DNA of 6,549 bases from Alphaproteobacteria bacterium (GTDB lineage: Bacteria; Pseudomonadota; Alphaproteobacteria; Rhizobiales; Devosiaceae), in contig JAADFY010000084.1 in assembly GCA_013152625.1 (NCBI GenBank), positions 1-6,549 of the forward strand, written 5' to 3'. A model generated the notes under the pieces. The model was not told the origin of the DNA, did no database searches, and saw only the letters and a list, made by a program, of their open reading frames with translations. A program made the position numbers and the translations under genes. Of this stretch, positions 6,182 to 6,549 are shown in pieces (the first letter of the stretch is position 1; each line of letters begins with the position of its first letter).

Positions 6182-6549
6182 CTATTGAGTTGGAAGCGCA
6201 GGCGTTGCCGGTTCCGCCGGGCTCTGAACTCCGGGGACCGGCAGGGAACTGGCCGGATCCGCCGGCTGATCTGGTGCAGGCGCCCCGGCACCCGAAGTTG
6301 CCCCATCCGGCTGAAGTGCATTAAGCGCATCCAGAACGCTGTTGTTTGCACCCTGCTCGACCTGATCGAGAATGCTGTCCGAGGCGCGATCCACCTGTGA
6401 AATGACAGTCATGCCGATGGAGGTGGCAAAAAACAGGGCGGCCAGTATGCCTGTGGTCCGGGTCAGCAAACTTGCGGATCCACGCACACTGACAAGCCCG
6501 CCACCGCCGCCGCCGCCCATGCCAAGGCCGCCACCTTCTGAACGCTGCA
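6182..6549 (-). CDS. secG: Preprotein translocase subunit SecG (partial, 5' end outside window)
   Basis: The visible 121 residues begin inside the protein with QRSEGGGLGMGGGGGGG, the glycine-rich loop between the two SecG membrane helices. LVSVRGSASLLTRTTGILAALFF follows and leads into the second helix. The first helix and the start codon are beyond the window edge. SecG sits in the inner membrane with SecY and SecE and assists SecA-driven protein export. After the second helix (ending about MTVISQ) comes a tail of some 70 residues rich in Ala, Pro, Asp and Gln; such tails are usual in alphaproteobacterial SecG and absent from the shorter E. coli protein. The stop is 48 nt before pyrG, so the two genes are probably co-transcribed. 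Confidence 0.93.
   Translation of the reverse strand, partial: QRSEGGGLGMGGGGGGGLVSVRGSASLLTRTTGILAALFFATSIGMTVISQVDRASDSILDQVEQGANNSVLDALNALQPDGATSGAGAPAPDQPADPASSLPVPGVQSPAEPATPALPTQ

Noticed and set aside
5558..6400. 280-codon open frame on the plus strand
   Set aside because: It is antisense to the pyrG start and the secG tail, with no domain or ribosome site of note, so it is a shadow frame.

Overview
The window looks like chromosomal core sequence from an alphaproteobacterium, most likely in or near Hyphomicrobiales (Rhizobiales). Three things suggest this: the gene order, an E1-beta subunit of pyruvate dehydrogenase that starts with a lipoyl domain, and a SecG with a long Ala/Pro-rich tail. 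Base composition is moderately GC-rich throughout, and I see no mobile elements, tRNA, rRNA or CRISPR. Every convincing gene is on the minus strand, so transcription runs from high to low coordinates.

Layout in transcription order: secG (protein-export channel subunit, 5' end outside the window); pyrG (CTP synthase, GTG start); a 111-nt gap; eno (enolase); a small gene for an exported two-cysteine protein of unknown function; a 156-nt gap with a REP-like GC-rich palindrome and a possible promoter; an ftsB/divIC-type septum formation initiator gene; a 168-nt partly AT-rich gap that probably holds the pdhA promoter; pdhA (pyruvate dehydrogenase E1 alpha, TTG start with a strong Shine-Dalgarno); a 77-aa two-helix membrane protein; and the first 130 codons of pdhB (lipoyl domain plus the start of the linker). 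No stretch longer than 300 bases lacks a gene.

Enolase makes phosphoenolpyruvate, and the pyruvate dehydrogenase complex converts pyruvate to acetyl-CoA, so much of the window is lower glycolysis and entry to the TCA cycle. It is interleaved with nucleotide synthesis (pyrG), secretion (secG) and cell division (ftsB-like). This order is a familiar alphaproteobacterial neighbourhood. The departures from what I recall of it are the lack of kdsA between pyrG and eno, the exported protein inserted between eno and ftsB, and the small membrane protein between pdhA and pdhB.

I found no convincing new multi-gene system. The points most worth a second look are the two unrecognised small proteins, the 15-bp tandem repeat in the PdhA N-terminal extension, the pdhA upstream region (candidate promoter, dyad and a nearly leaderless small ORF), and the REP-like palindrome.
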